Below, piece after piece: positions 1 through 8,219 of a stretch of DNA of 64,000 nt (position 1 is its first letter; every line of letters begins with the position of its first letter). The stretch covers positions 1,674,001 to 1,738,000 of the forward strand of contig CAWEDP010000002.1 in assembly GCA_963807925.1 (NCBI GenBank), written 5' to 3'. The notes beneath the pieces are model-generated. The model was not told the DNA's origin. It searched no databases and was given only the letters and a program-made list of their open reading frames with translations. Position numbers and translations under genes: made by a program. This DNA comes from CAWEDP01 sp963807925. GTDB taxonomy: Bacteria; Acidobacteriota; Vicinamibacteria; Vicinamibacterales; CAVVIG01.

Positions 1-2
1 TC

Positions 3-278
3 GCGCTGATGGCGCTGCAGGATCGACCGGACGATCCGGCGGTGAGGCGCAGCCTGACGTACCTGGATCGCGCGAAGCTGTCGGAACCTTCCGCCATCGG
101 GCTCGGGCTCTCTGCGATCTGCCTGCATCTGTACGGCCGGCCGACCGGCGATCTCGACGAGCGGCTCGCGGCCGACATGGCGCGCGCCGAACGGTTCGGG
201 AACCTGCAGGCGCTCGCGATCGCCCTCTACGGCCTGGGCGCCGCCGGCCAGCACGGTGGGGCGTTGCGCGTCCCATGA
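3..278 (+). CDS. C-terminal end of a truncated protein, possibly prenyltransferase/squalene-cyclase-like
   Basis: Only the last 91 or so residues are present; the gene enters from outside the window. The sequence is alanine- and leucine-rich and looks alpha-helical, with a stretch reading AIGLGLSAICLHLYG followed by FGNLQALAIALYGLGAA. This resembles the paired-helix repeats of prenyltransferase or squalene-cyclase alpha-toroid proteins, but without the rest of the gene the family cannot be fixed. Its stop overlaps the start of the DUF362 gene by four bases (ATGA at 275), so the two are probably co-transcribed. The reading frame is clear; the function is a guess. Confidence 0.5.
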   Translation, partial: ALMALQDRPDDPAVRRSLTYLDRAKLSEPSAIGLGLSAICLHLYGRPTGDLDERLAADMARAERFGNLQALAIALYGLGAAGQHGGALRVP

Positions 279-1259
279 TCGCGCCTTCCCGCCGCGAGTT
301 CCTCAAAGCGGTTCCGGCGGCGGCCGTCGCCGCATCGTCGTGCGGGCGCACGCCGCCGTACCGGCGCGAGGACTTCGTGGTGCCGCCGCGATCGTCGGTG
401 GCCCTTCTGCCGGCGGCAAGCTACGAGGCGGATCTCGTGGACGTCATCTCGCGCGGGCTGGCGATGCTGCGCGTGTCGGCCGCCGGCCGCCGCGTGCTGC
501 TCAAACCGAATCTGGTGGAGTACCGAATCCGGGTCCGCCATCAACACGCATCCCCACGTCGTGGCGGCCGCCGCGGCGGCGCTGCGGCGCGCCGGCGCGC
601 GCGAGGTCGTCGTGGGCGAAGGGCCGGGCCACCGCCGCGACATCGAATACCTCCTCGCCGGAACCGGCCTCGACGACACGCTCCGGGAGGAGCGCCTGCG
701 GTTCGTCGACCTCAATCACGACGATGTGGCGCGGGTGCCGCTGCGGAGCCGCTTCATGGGCATCGACGCGCTGTGGCTGCCGGCGACGCTGCTCGCGTCC
801 GATTTCGTCGTGTCGCTGCCGAAGCTCAAGACCCACCATCTGGCCGGCATGACCGCGAGCATGAAGAACTTGTTCGGCGTCGTGCCCGGGGCGGTCTACG
901 GCTGGCCGAAGAACCTGCTGCACTTCAGGGGCATCGAGCACTCGATCGTCGATCTGGTGGCGACGGTCCGGCCCAGTCTGACGATCGTGGACGCGGTGGT
1001 GGCGATGGAGGGAGACGGTCCCATCATGGGCCGGCCGCGGCCGATGGGGCTGCTGGCGATGGGGACCGACCTGGCGGCGGTGGACGCGACGCTCGCGCGG
1101 ATCATCGGGCTGGATCCGGGCAAAATGCCGTATCTTGGACTGGCGGCGGATTTTCTGGGCAATGTCGGGGAAGGCCGGATCGCGCAGCTCGCCGAACCGG
1201 TGGGTCGCTACCGGACGCGTTTCGACGTGATCGAAGCGATACAGAATATGAGGGCGTGA
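275..1259 (+). CDS. DUF362 family protein with Tat-type signal, one frameshift
   Basis: About 327 residues once one frame break is bridged. The N-terminus reads MIAPSRREFLKAVPAAAVAA, a twin-arginine (RREFLK) signal followed by SSCG, so the product is probably exported folded, perhaps as a lipoprotein. DUF362 marks follow: LLKPNLVEY, INTHPHVVAAAAAALRRAG, VVGEGP, SLPKLKTHHLAGMTASMKNL, and a C-terminal part starting DAVVAMEGDGP. The family is uncharacterised and often linked to iron-sulfur proteins, but no cysteine cluster is visible here. The frame changes by +1 near 523: removing one C from TACCGAATCC restores Y-E-S-G-S-A-I-N-T. This is a probable sequence error, or else a recent inactivation. 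The start overlaps the previous stop. Confidence 0.8.
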
Positions 1260-1357
1260 GGGGTGTCCGCGCGTATCCGCCTCAGCCGTTTCGTGGTATC
1301 AGAGAGTAGGTAAATCCCTCGGGGTGAATGAGTTTTGGGAAACGCCGGAGGTGTGAA

Positions 1358-2575
1358 GTGACTCGCCAACCTGCGACGCGTCGTGGCGAACGCGGTCAGA
1401 TTCTCGATCATAACGGCGCTCGTCATGATTGTTTTGCTTGCGCATCGCGGCCTTGTCGATCGACGCATCGTACATGTACACGAGCGCAACCGTGAGTACG
1501 CAGCAGCGGATGCAGCCGCAAAGAGCGCGGCCATCGAGCTCAAAAGGGCAACCGGAGCGGACTGGCGGAGAGTTGCCAACCACGAAATCGCCTTACACGG
1601 CTTCGATCCGTCGCGAGCGGCACGACGGTCACCGTCGTAATCAGTCCTCCAGTGGCTGGCTTGTTTGCGAGCAACGCCCGGCTACGTCGAGGTCATCCGC
1701 TCGCGAAGCAGACACCGACGTTCTTCGGACGGCATTCTAGGCTGGAGCAACCTGACGCCGACGGTGATGGCGGTGGCTGGAGTCCACCCACGGATCGGCC
1801 TGTTTGATGACACTGCACGGTAGGCCTTACGATATTCTGATCGGAAACGGAGTTGACTCAACGGAGCGGCTGGCCGACGGGGCGACTCGCGGGTGAACAA
1901 CGATGTTCGCGGGACGCTCATGGCCCACTCCGTCTCCGCCGGTGAAGTGCACCGTGGTTGCACAGGAACGTCGAGCCATGCCTGAGCCCCCACCGAGCGA
2001 CCCTCTGTCGACTCTACCCGTGCCCACGAGCGCGGAATGTAACAATGGCAACCCGGGCACCAATATCACTGTGACCGGCGCGACACCGCTAACACCGGGC
2101 ACTTATCACAACATCTCGTTCGACGGCGGAACGCTCACTCTGACTGGCGGCGTCTATTGCCTCACGGGTACGATGTCACCGACATCTCCCGGGAAGGACA
2201 CGATCATCCGGGACACCGCAGGAGTGCTCATCTACGTCAGCCCGACAGGACAGGTGAATCTCGACTCGAATCACGTCGACGTCACTCTGGAAGCGCAAAC
2301 CTCCGGCGCGTACAACGGAATCATCTTCTATCAGGATCGGACGAACTCGAATCCGGTGACGCTGTCGAAGAACGACGGTCCGTGGCTAGTTGACGGCGCG
2401 CTGTATTTCCCGAGCGCCTCGGTTGACTCCAAGAATGCGAACTTTGCGTCATCCAATTTCTGCGGAATGCTGATTGCAGCCTCCGTTGATATGGCCAAGC
2501 CAGTTCTGAACTTCGACGATACGTGCTCGAGACTTCGGAGGATCGCCGCTGGTCACACTTTCCCTGGCCGAATGA
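1358..2575 (+). pseudogene. TadG-like Flp pilus assembly protein, multiply frameshifted
   Basis: Pieces in all three frames add up to one TadG-like protein. The GTG at 1358 follows a CGGAGG ribosome site and gives an N-terminus containing RRGERGQI. After one shift comes a membrane helix (IITALVMIVLLA, then IAALSIDASYMY), then ERNREYAAADAAAKSAAIEL, the usual TadG layout of anchor plus alanine-rich helix. Further pieces read SGTTVTVVISPPVAG, PGYVEVI, QTPTFF and GWSNLTPTVMAVAGV, and a long intact part from about 1975 carries the beta-rich region with PGTYHNISFDGG and GGVYCLTG. The end, GGSPLVTLSLAE, is typical of the family. I count at least six indels of both signs, more than in any neighbour, so this looks truly decayed or very badly sequenced. 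Its stop overlaps the next start. Confidence 0.65.
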
Positions 2576-3078
2576 TGGTGCAGTTCGAGCGCCTCTTGCC
2601 ATCCGGGCGATCGTCAGAGAGAGGCGCGGCGCTGGTGGAAGTGGCGATCGCGCTGCCTTTGCTCGTAGTCATTCTCGTGGGCACGATCGATTTTGCACGG
2701 GTCTTTTACTCAGCGCTGGAGTTGACGAATGCAGCCCGCGCGGGCGCACAATACGGCACTCAGGACATCGGCCACAGCGGGGAAGCCCCTCCGATGCCAA
2801 ACGTCCTGGCGGCGGCAGCAGCAGCGGCACCCAATGTCGCCATGTCAGTGACAGCGCAGCAACGATGCGAATGTGCGTCCCCGTCGGGCGTGTTCTCACC
2901 TACGTCGCCCGCGGGTGCCTGTACGCCGGCGGCCCTCGCGTCCTGCGGTTCGGCGAATCACTTAGTAGTTTATGTGACTGTGACGGCGAGTCGCACTTTC
3001 ACGCTGATTGCCCCGTTTCCCGGCATTCCAAACAACATTACTCTTCGTCGCAATGCGACGCAGCGAGTAGCATACTAG
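2572..3078 (+). CDS. TadE-family pseudopilin-like protein
   Basis: 168 residues, intact. After a basic start it shows the TadE signature RGAALVEVAIALPLLVVILV, a single membrane segment whose Ala-Leu-Val-Glu motif resembles type IV prepilins, followed by GTIDFARVFYSALELTNAARAGAQYG. TadE-type proteins are minor pseudopilins of the Tad secretion system, cut by the prepilin peptidase and placed at the base of the Flp pilus. The C-terminal part has four cysteines (CEC, GAC and SC), which may form disulfides outside the membrane. The start overlaps the TadG-like stop by ATGA; a second ATG at 2575 is equally possible. It lies between two broken genes of the same family. Confidence 0.8.
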   Translation: MMVQFERLLPSGRSSERGAALVEVAIALPLLVVILVGTIDFARVFYSALELTNAARAGAQYGTQDIGHSGEAPPMPNVLAAAAAAAPNVAMSVTAQQRCECASPSGVFSPTSPAGACTPAALASCGSANHLVVYVTVTASRTFTLIAPFPGIPNNITLRRNATQRVAY

Positions 3079-3085
3079 CAGGACG

Positions 3086-3529
3086 ATGTGCGTGAAGACT
3101 TCCGGCAGTGCGTCCGCCTCCGCTTTGCGAAAACGCGCTAAATCGAGCAACCGGGGCGAAACGCTCGTGGAATTCGCGTTGCCCTGATTGTTTTTCTAAT
3201 GACGATCTTCGGCACGATCGAGTTCGGCATTGCGGTCTGGCACTACAATATGGTGTCGGATCTGGCGCAAGAGGGTGCCAGGTGGGCGAGCGTTCGTGGC
3301 TCCACGTCAACGTCGCCAGCCGACTGACCGCGCTCAGTTCGAGCATTCATCGTGAATCGGGCCGCGGGCGTATCCCGTCGTCCACGTCGACATCTTGGCC
3401 GAGCGGCACGAACGGTGCTGGAGATATCGTTCAGGTGCAGGTGACAAGTGCTTTTGCGCCCCTGACCAACCTGATGCCCCATTGCCGATTACGCTGCGCA
3501 GCACGGCGCAGATGACCATCGCCCGATAA
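3086..3529 (+). pseudogene. Second TadE-like protein, frameshifted
   Basis: The pieces read NRGETLVEFALP, then LIVFLMTIFGTIEFGIAVWH and EGARWASVRGS, then GDIVQVQVTSAFAPLTNLMP, and finally PITLRSTAQMTIAR before a TAA. This is a TadE-like pseudopilin with the prepilin-type motif ETLVEFAL, membrane helix and beta-rich C-terminus. At least three shifts are needed. The first, near 3184, is a missing C in a C-run (a -1 change). The others lie near 3330-3390 and 3480. With the TadG-like gene upstream, this makes 1.4-3.5 kb the most damaged stretch of the window. The GT87 gene begins nine bases after its stop. Confidence 0.6.
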
Positions 3530-3537
3530 ACCATGGC

Positions 3538-4839
3538 GTGGGAGAACTGACCCCCGCCCAGCACGCCCGGATCCGCAGGTCCCTCGCTCTCATTCCCGTC
3601 GTCGTCTGGCTCGTGTACGGCTGGAGCAGCCTTCTCGTGCACCTGCCGTTCGGCCTGCCCGGCTTCGACGTGCACATGCCCCGGGACTTCGCCCACTTCT
3701 ACGTCCAGGGCGTGATTGCGAACGACCACAATTCGCGGGCCTTGTACAACATCGAGGCGCACGAGGCGATTCTCAGGCGGGTCGTCCCCGGGTCGCCCAC
3801 GATGCGCTTTCCGCCCGTCCACGGGCCGCAGGTCGCGCTCCTGTTCGCGCCGCTCGCCTGGCTCAGCTACGCGGCCGCGCTGCGCCTGTGGCTGACGCTG
3901 ACTGTCGTCGGCTACCTGGCGTGCGGTTACGCGGTCTGGAGAGCGTGCCCGAATCTGCGCGATCGCCGCGGCACCGCGCTGCTGCTGCTCCTGGCGGCGC
4001 CCGCGCTTCGATTCGATCTCGGATTCGCGCAGACCTCGGTCATCGGTCTCGCCTGCGTGACGGCCGGCTACCTCGCCCTTCGCTCGGGGCGCCCGTTTCT
4101 CGCGGGCCTCGCCATCGGATCGCTCGTCTACAAGCCGCAGCTCGCGCTCGCCGCCTGCATCTTCCTGTTCGCGGGCGAGTGGACGCTCGTCGCCGGCGCG
4201 ATTGTCGCCGCGGCCGTACAGCTGGTCATCGGTGGGCTGTACTGGGGCTTTGCGATCTTTCCGGCGTACGTGCGCGCGCTCGGCCAGATCCCGCAGGTCG
4301 TCTCGGGCATGGAGGGGCTCAAGTTCGACATGCACTCGTGGCGCTCGTTCTTCGAGCTGCTGCCGCTCCCTCCGGCCGTCGCGCTCACCGCGTACGGCGC
4401 CGCCTCGACGATCACGCTGGTCGTGGCGTTCCTCGCCTGGCGATCGAAGGGACCGCTCGAAGTGCGCTACGCCGTGTTCCTCATCGCCACCATCCTCGTC
4501 GACCCTCACATGTGGGTCTACGATTTCCTGCTCCTCACTCCGGCATTCCTGCTGTTGTGGGACTGGGTACGCGGACAGGACACCGGGCTCGTCGGTGACG
4601 TGTGGCCGCGCGTCCGGCCGGCCGCGGCGGGACGCTGGGCCGTCGACGACGTGTTTGAGTGGCTGCTATACTTCTGCTATTTCTCTCCGCTCTTCGGCAT
4701 CGTGGCCGACGCCACGCGGGTCCAGCCGTCCATTCCGGCGCTGGCGACGCTCGGGGCCATGGCGCTGACGCTCGTTCGCTCGTCGATCACTCCGATTCCG
4801 GCGCTGGTGCCCAAGGTTTCCCAGGATGGCGTCGCCTGA
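3538..4839 (+). CDS. GT87-type (DUF2029) polyprenyl-phosphate-dependent membrane glycosyltransferase
   Basis: 433 residues with about ten hydrophobic helices. It carries the layout of GT87/DUF2029 mannosyltransferase-like proteins: first helix (ALIPVVVWLVYGWSSLLVHL), then an extracytoplasmic loop with the acidic DFAHFYVQG motif that in GT-C enzymes binds metal and the lipid-phosphate sugar, then alternating helices. VDPHMWVYDFLLLTPAFLLL near residue 320 is also family-typical. It would transfer a sugar from a polyprenyl phosphate on the outer face of the membrane. The start is a GTG at 3538; the ATG at 3533 runs into a stop after five codons. Sitting between pseudopilin genes and the flp operon, it may modify pilins, but this is inferred from position only. 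Confidence 0.75.
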   Translation: MGELTPAQHARIRRSLALIPVVVWLVYGWSSLLVHLPFGLPGFDVHMPRDFAHFYVQGVIANDHNSRALYNIEAHEAILRRVVPGSPTMRFPPVHGPQVALLFAPLAWLSYAAALRLWLTLTVVGYLACGYAVWRACPNLRDRRGTALLLLLAAPALRFDLGFAQTSVIGLACVTAGYLALRSGRPFLAGLAIGSLVYKPQLALAACIFLFAGEWTLVAGAIVAAAVQLVIGGLYWGFAIFPAYVRALGQIPQVVSGMEGLKFDMHSWRSFFELLPLPPAVALTAYGAASTITLVVAFLAWRSKGPLEVRYAVFLIATILVDPHMWVYDFLLLTPAFLLLWDWVRGQDTGLVGDVWPRVRPAAAGRWAVDDVFEWLLYFCYFSPLFGIVADATRVQPSIPALATLGAMALTLVRSSITPIPALVPKVSQDGVA

Positions 4840-4891
4840 CGGAAGGGGGCGGCCTGTTGAGCTTACAGGCAGCCACCTTCCCGTATCAGTT

Positions 4892-4920
4892 TTGACACAG
4901 ATTGTGCCGATCGATACGCT
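4892..4920 (+). promoter_or_regulatory. Predicted sigma-70-type promoter of the flp/tad operon
   Basis: A perfect TTGACA (4892-4897), a 17-base spacer and TACGCT (4915-4920), which keeps the three most conserved bases of the -10 box. It lies in the only AT-richer gap of this region, about 140 bases upstream of flp, and leaves a long leader. Confidence 0.55.
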
Positions 4921-4941
4921 GCTGTGTTGATCTTGATCGGC

Positions 4942-4958
4942 CGACAACTCTATTGTCG
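4942..4958 (+). promoter_or_regulatory. Inverted repeat in the flp leader, possible operator or leader hairpin
   Basis: CGACAA-CTCTA-TTGTCG is a perfect 6-bp inverted repeat about 15 bases after the expected transcription start. A similar CGACA-GAAT-TGTCG sits at the start of the 17936 promoter, so it may be a shared regulator site. Confidence 0.3.
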
Positions 4959-5063
4959 AGATAGTCAGACTTTGGTCCAACCGAGTGCGCTGTTCGGACC
5001 TGAAATTCTGACGATGAGGAACGTAAACGCACACAGTGGATCTTACAGGACAGGAGAATGGAC

Positions 5064-5231
5064 ATGAAGAAGGTTCTCGCTCGCTTCGTTCACAACACGG
5101 AAGGTCAGGACCTGATCGAGTACGCGCTGCTGGCGGCCACGATCGCCCTCGGCTGCATCGCGGGTATGCAGCTGCTCCGTGACGCCGTCAACCAGGAGTT
5201 CACCAATATCTCGTCGTCGCTCGGGTCGTAG
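5064..5231 (+). CDS. flp: Flp-type pilin (major Tad pilus subunit)
   Basis: 55 residues. A short basic leader ends in Gly before QDLIEYALLAATIALGCIAG, the class IVb prepilin signature with Glu at +5 and Tyr at +6; cleavage is expected after the Gly of TEG. The helix is followed by a short polar tail ending in SSSLGS. The mature subunit polymerises into Flp pili used for surface attachment. The ATG at 5064 is preferred over the one at 5058 because the CAGGAG ribosome site (5051-5056) lies seven bases from it and only one base from the earlier ATG. It is the first gene after the 4892 promoter and should be the most abundant product of the operon. Confidence 0.9.
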   Translation: MKKVLARFVHNTEGQDLIEYALLAATIALGCIAGMQLLRDAVNQEFTNISSSLGS

Positions 5232-5369
5232 TCCGAGTCGCGCAGCGGCAGGCTGGGTTGACGGCGCCTCGTCGGGGCCGTCACCTGTCCTCAGCGAGCG
5301 TCTCGGCCGAGACACTCCTTGAACCTCGTTCGACTCCCGGAGTCGAGCGGTCGTTCGAGGGCGAGGTCG

Positions 5370-5894
5370 ATGCTGAACCACCTTTCGATGAATCAAGCTG
5401 TCGTTCTGGCGCTCGGGGCGACAGCGAGCTGGACGGATCTACGAACCCGCCGCATTCCGAATCTCGTGACCTTTGGCGGCGCGGCGCTCGCACTGGCGTT
5501 CGCGCTCGTCGAACACGGCCTGTCGGGCCTGCTGGTCAGCGGGGCGGGCTGGCTGACCGGCGTCGGGATCTTTCTTCCGTTCTTCCTGCTGGGTGGGATG
5601 GGCGCAGGCGACCTGAAGCTGGTCGCCTGCTTCGGCGCCTGGCTGGGCCCCGAAGCAGCGCTCTGGACCGCCCTTTACGCCGCCGTGGCGGGCGGCGTGC
5701 TGGCGGTCGGCGTCGCGCTGGCTGCGGGATACCTACGGCAGGCGCTGTTCAACGTCGCGGCGCTGCTGTCGCACTGGCGGGCGGCGGGCCTTCACCCGAT
5801 GCCTGACCTCACGCTCGAGCGGGCCCGCGGCCCGCGGCTGCCCTACGCGCTCCCGATCGCCCTGGGCGCGGCGGCGACCATTTGGTTCCGATAA
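5370..5894 (+). CDS. cpaA: Prepilin peptidase, A24 family (CpaA/TadV)
   Basis: 174 residues, the short form of the aspartic prepilin peptidases lacking the N-methylase domain, as usual in Tad systems. The two catalytic aspartates are visible in ATASWTDLRTRRIPN (residues about 18-32) and in the GxGD motif of GGMGAGDLKLVACFG (about 75-89). Several hydrophobic helices place it in the inner membrane. It cleaves Flp prepilin and the TadE/TadG-like pseudopilins. The start at 5370 gives MLNHLSMNQ; the ATG at 5388 (MNQAVVLAL) is also possible. About 140 bases separate it from flp. That gap has no clear terminator, so it may be read through from flp. Confidence 0.88.
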   Translation: MLNHLSMNQAVVLALGATASWTDLRTRRIPNLVTFGGAALALAFALVEHGLSGLLVSGAGWLTGVGIFLPFFLLGGMGAGDLKLVACFGAWLGPEAALWTALYAAVAGGVLAVGVALAAGYLRQALFNVAALLSHWRAAGLHPMPDLTLERARGPRLPYALPIALGAAATIWFR

Positions 5895-5945
5895 CATGAT
5901 CGCGCACAATGCTGGATTGCACGACGGCTCCCTCGGAGGCTCCGG

Positions 5946-6824
5946 ATGGATCGTAATACCCGTACGCTGATCGTCGTTCTCATCGCGCTGGTGACGGCCG
6001 GCGCTGCAACGTATGCCGTGTACCGCGCGGTTCAACGCATTCCGGTCCGTCAGGTCGAGGTCGCCCACTCCTTTGTCGCCGTGGCGGCGAGGACGCTTCC
6101 CATGGGCTCGCTCGTCACCGCGAGCGACGTGAAGATGGTCCCCTGGCCCGAGCGGTCGCCGGTCGTCGGGGCGTTCAGCTCGCCGGACAAGATCGTCAAC
6201 CGCGGCCTCATCACGCAGGTGCTCGAAAACGAGCCGCTGACCGAGTCGAAGCTCGCGCCCGTCGAGGGAGGCGCCGGCCTGCCGCCCACCATTCCCGAGG
6301 GGATGCGTGCCATCTCGGTGCGGGTGAACGAAGTGGTCGGCGTGGCGGGGTTCGTCGTCCCCGGCACCCGCGTCGACGTGCTCGTGACGCTTCGCCAGGG
6401 CAACGACGCGGTCACCCGCGTCATCGTCAGCAACGTGCAGGTCCTCACGGCCGGCACCCGGTACAATCAGGAGAAGTCCAGGACCGGCGAGCCGATCCCG
6501 ACCTCGGTCGTGACGCTGCTCCTGACGCCGCCCGACGCCGAGCGCGTCGTGCTCGCGGGCAGCGACGGACAAATCATGCTGGCGCTGCGCAACCCGCTCG
6601 ATCGAGGATCCCCAGAATCGGAAGGCACGCGCGCGGCCGCGCTGTTCGGCACCGGGCGGCCCGCGTCGGCCCCGGCGCCAGTCTCTCACGACGCCAGACC
6701 TGTTCGCCCACGTCCGCAACCGACCGCCGCGCCGCCGCCGCCCCCCCCGCCGGCCCCGGCGCCGAAAGTCTACACGGTCGAAGCAATCCGCGCCGCCAAG
6801 CGCACGGAGGAAGCCGTTCGATGA
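5946..6824 (+). CDS. cpaB: Flp pilus assembly protein CpaB/RcpC
   Basis: 292 residues. It has an N-terminal membrane anchor (LIVVLIALVTAGAATYAVY), then an SAF domain starting VEVAHSFVAVAARTLPMGSL, and the RcpC-type region with AISVRVNEVVGVAGFVVPGT, DVLVTLR, and VVTLLLTPPDAERVVLAGS. The C-terminal 50 residues are rich in proline and alanine, including a run of nine prolines, probably a flexible periplasmic linker. CpaB proteins support the outer-membrane secretin and may bind peptidoglycan. The stop overlaps the cpaC start by ATGA. Confidence 0.9.
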   Translation: MDRNTRTLIVVLIALVTAGAATYAVYRAVQRIPVRQVEVAHSFVAVAARTLPMGSLVTASDVKMVPWPERSPVVGAFSSPDKIVNRGLITQVLENEPLTESKLAPVEGGAGLPPTIPEGMRAISVRVNEVVGVAGFVVPGTRVDVLVTLRQGNDAVTRVIVSNVQVLTAGTRYNQEKSRTGEPIPTSVVTLLLTPPDAERVVLAGSDGQIMLALRNPLDRGSPESEGTRAAALFGTGRPASAPAPVSHDARPVRPRPQPTAAPPPPPPPAPAPKVYTVEAIRAAKRTEEAVR

Positions 6825-8209
6825 AATCCAGTGCCACGAAGAGATCCGCGAGAGCCTTCGGCGGGGTCGCGGTTCTTGCCACCATCGGGCTCCTGCCGCT
6901 GTCGGCGTATCTCGCCGCCCAGCAGCAGGCGCCAGCAGCCGAGGCGGCCCTGCCGCGCGTCTCGATTACGGCCGGCCGGTCCACCGTGCTGACCACCGAT
7001 TTCGACGTCACGCGCATCGCCATCACCAATCCCGCCGTCGCCGACGCCGTCGTCGTGCAGCCGCGCGAGATCCTGATCGACGGCAAGGCGCCGGGCACCA
7101 TCAGCCTGATCCTCTGGGGAGCCGACCGCCGCGTCCAGTACGATCTGGAGGTCAATCCTGCCGTCACCCCGCTCCAGCAGCAGCTCCGGGAGCTGTTTCC
7201 GGGCGAAGACATCAACGTCACCGTGAACGATGAAGCCACGACGCTCTCGGGGCGGGTGTCGAACAACGCGGTGATGCTCAGGGCGGGCGAGCTCGCGGCC
7301 AAGACGTCCTCGAAGACCAAGGTCGTGAACCTGCTCCAGGTGCCGGGCGGCATCGAGAGCCAGCAGGTGATGCTCCAGGTGCGCTTCGCGGAGGTGAATC
7401 GCCAGGCGGTCACCGAGCTCGGCTCGTCGCTCTTCACCGGCACGAACAAGGACACGACCGCCCGGGTGACGACCGAACAGCAGACCAACTCGCCGCAATA
7501 TACGCCTGAAGGGACGATGACCTTCAGCGACTTCCTGAACCTGTTCATCTTCAGCAAGCGGTTCGACGTCGGCGCGCTGGTCAAGGCGCTCCAGACCAGG
7601 GGCTTTCTCCAGAGCCTGGCGGAGCCGAACCTGATCGCGTATAACGGACAGGAGGCGAGCTTCCTCGCCGGCGGCGAGATTCCGGTGCCGGTGGTGCAGG
7701 GCGCGGCCGGCAATGCCGCGGTCACCATCATCTACCGGGAGTTCGGCATTCGGCTGACGTTTCTGCCGACGATTGCGGGCGACGTGATTCGCCTGCACGT
7801 CAAACCGGAAGTGAGCTCGCTCGATTTCGCCAACGGGATCACGCTGAACGGCTTCCGCGTGCCGGCGCTGACGACCAGGCGCGCGGAAACCGAGGTGGAG
7901 CTGAGGGACGGGCAGTCGTTCGCGATCGCCGGGCTGCTGGATAATATTTCGCAGGAGAACCGTCAACAGATTCCGCTGCTCGGCAGTATCCCCATCATCG
8001 GGGCGCTCTTCAAGAGCAAGCTCGACAACCGTCAACAGACCGAGTTGCTGGTGCTGATCACGCCGCGGCTCGTGAAGGCGCTCGATCCCGACGAAGTGCC
8101 CCCGCTGCCGACCGATCCGGGCCGGTTCCTGCCCCCGAGCGGCGCCGTGGCTGACGCGCCGGCCGAGGACAGCGCCGGGTCGGCGAACACACCCGCGAAG
8201 AAACAGTAA
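6821..8209 (+). CDS. cpaC: Tad pilus outer-membrane secretin CpaC/RcpA
   Basis: 462 residues with a cleavable signal peptide (VAVLATIGLLPLSAYLAAQQ). The N-terminal secretin domain follows (about 50-130: STVLTTDFDVTRIAITNPAV, GTISLILWG). Then comes a BON-like region (VNDEATTLSGRVSNNAVM) and the C-terminal secretin core with QVMLQVRFAEVNRQAVTELG, FLAGGEIPVPV and LLGSIPIIGALFKSK. The last motif is the secretin signature just before the lip. It forms the outer-membrane channel through which the Flp pilus passes. The acidic tail after residue 420 is probably disordered. Confidence 0.93.
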   Translation: MKSSATKRSARAFGGVAVLATIGLLPLSAYLAAQQQAPAAEAALPRVSITAGRSTVLTTDFDVTRIAITNPAVADAVVVQPREILIDGKAPGTISLILWGADRRVQYDLEVNPAVTPLQQQLRELFPGEDINVTVNDEATTLSGRVSNNAVMLRAGELAAKTSSKTKVVNLLQVPGGIESQQVMLQVRFAEVNRQAVTELGSSLFTGTNKDTTARVTTEQQTNSPQYTPEGTMTFSDFLNLFIFSKRFDVGALVKALQTRGFLQSLAEPNLIAYNGQEASFLAGGEIPVPVVQGAAGNAAVTIIYREFGIRLTFLPTIAGDVIRLHVKPEVSSLDFANGITLNGFRVPALTTRRAETEVELRDGQSFAIAGLLDNISQENRQQIPLLGSIPIIGALFKSKLDNRQQTELLVLITPRLVKALDPDEVPPLPTDPGRFLPPSGAVADAPAEDSAGSANTPAKKQ

Positions 8210-8219
8210 GGACGTCACC

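Noticed and set aside
1383..1740. Two small independent genes of about 85 and 103 codons
   Set aside because: Their peptides are alternating-frame pieces of one TadG-like protein.
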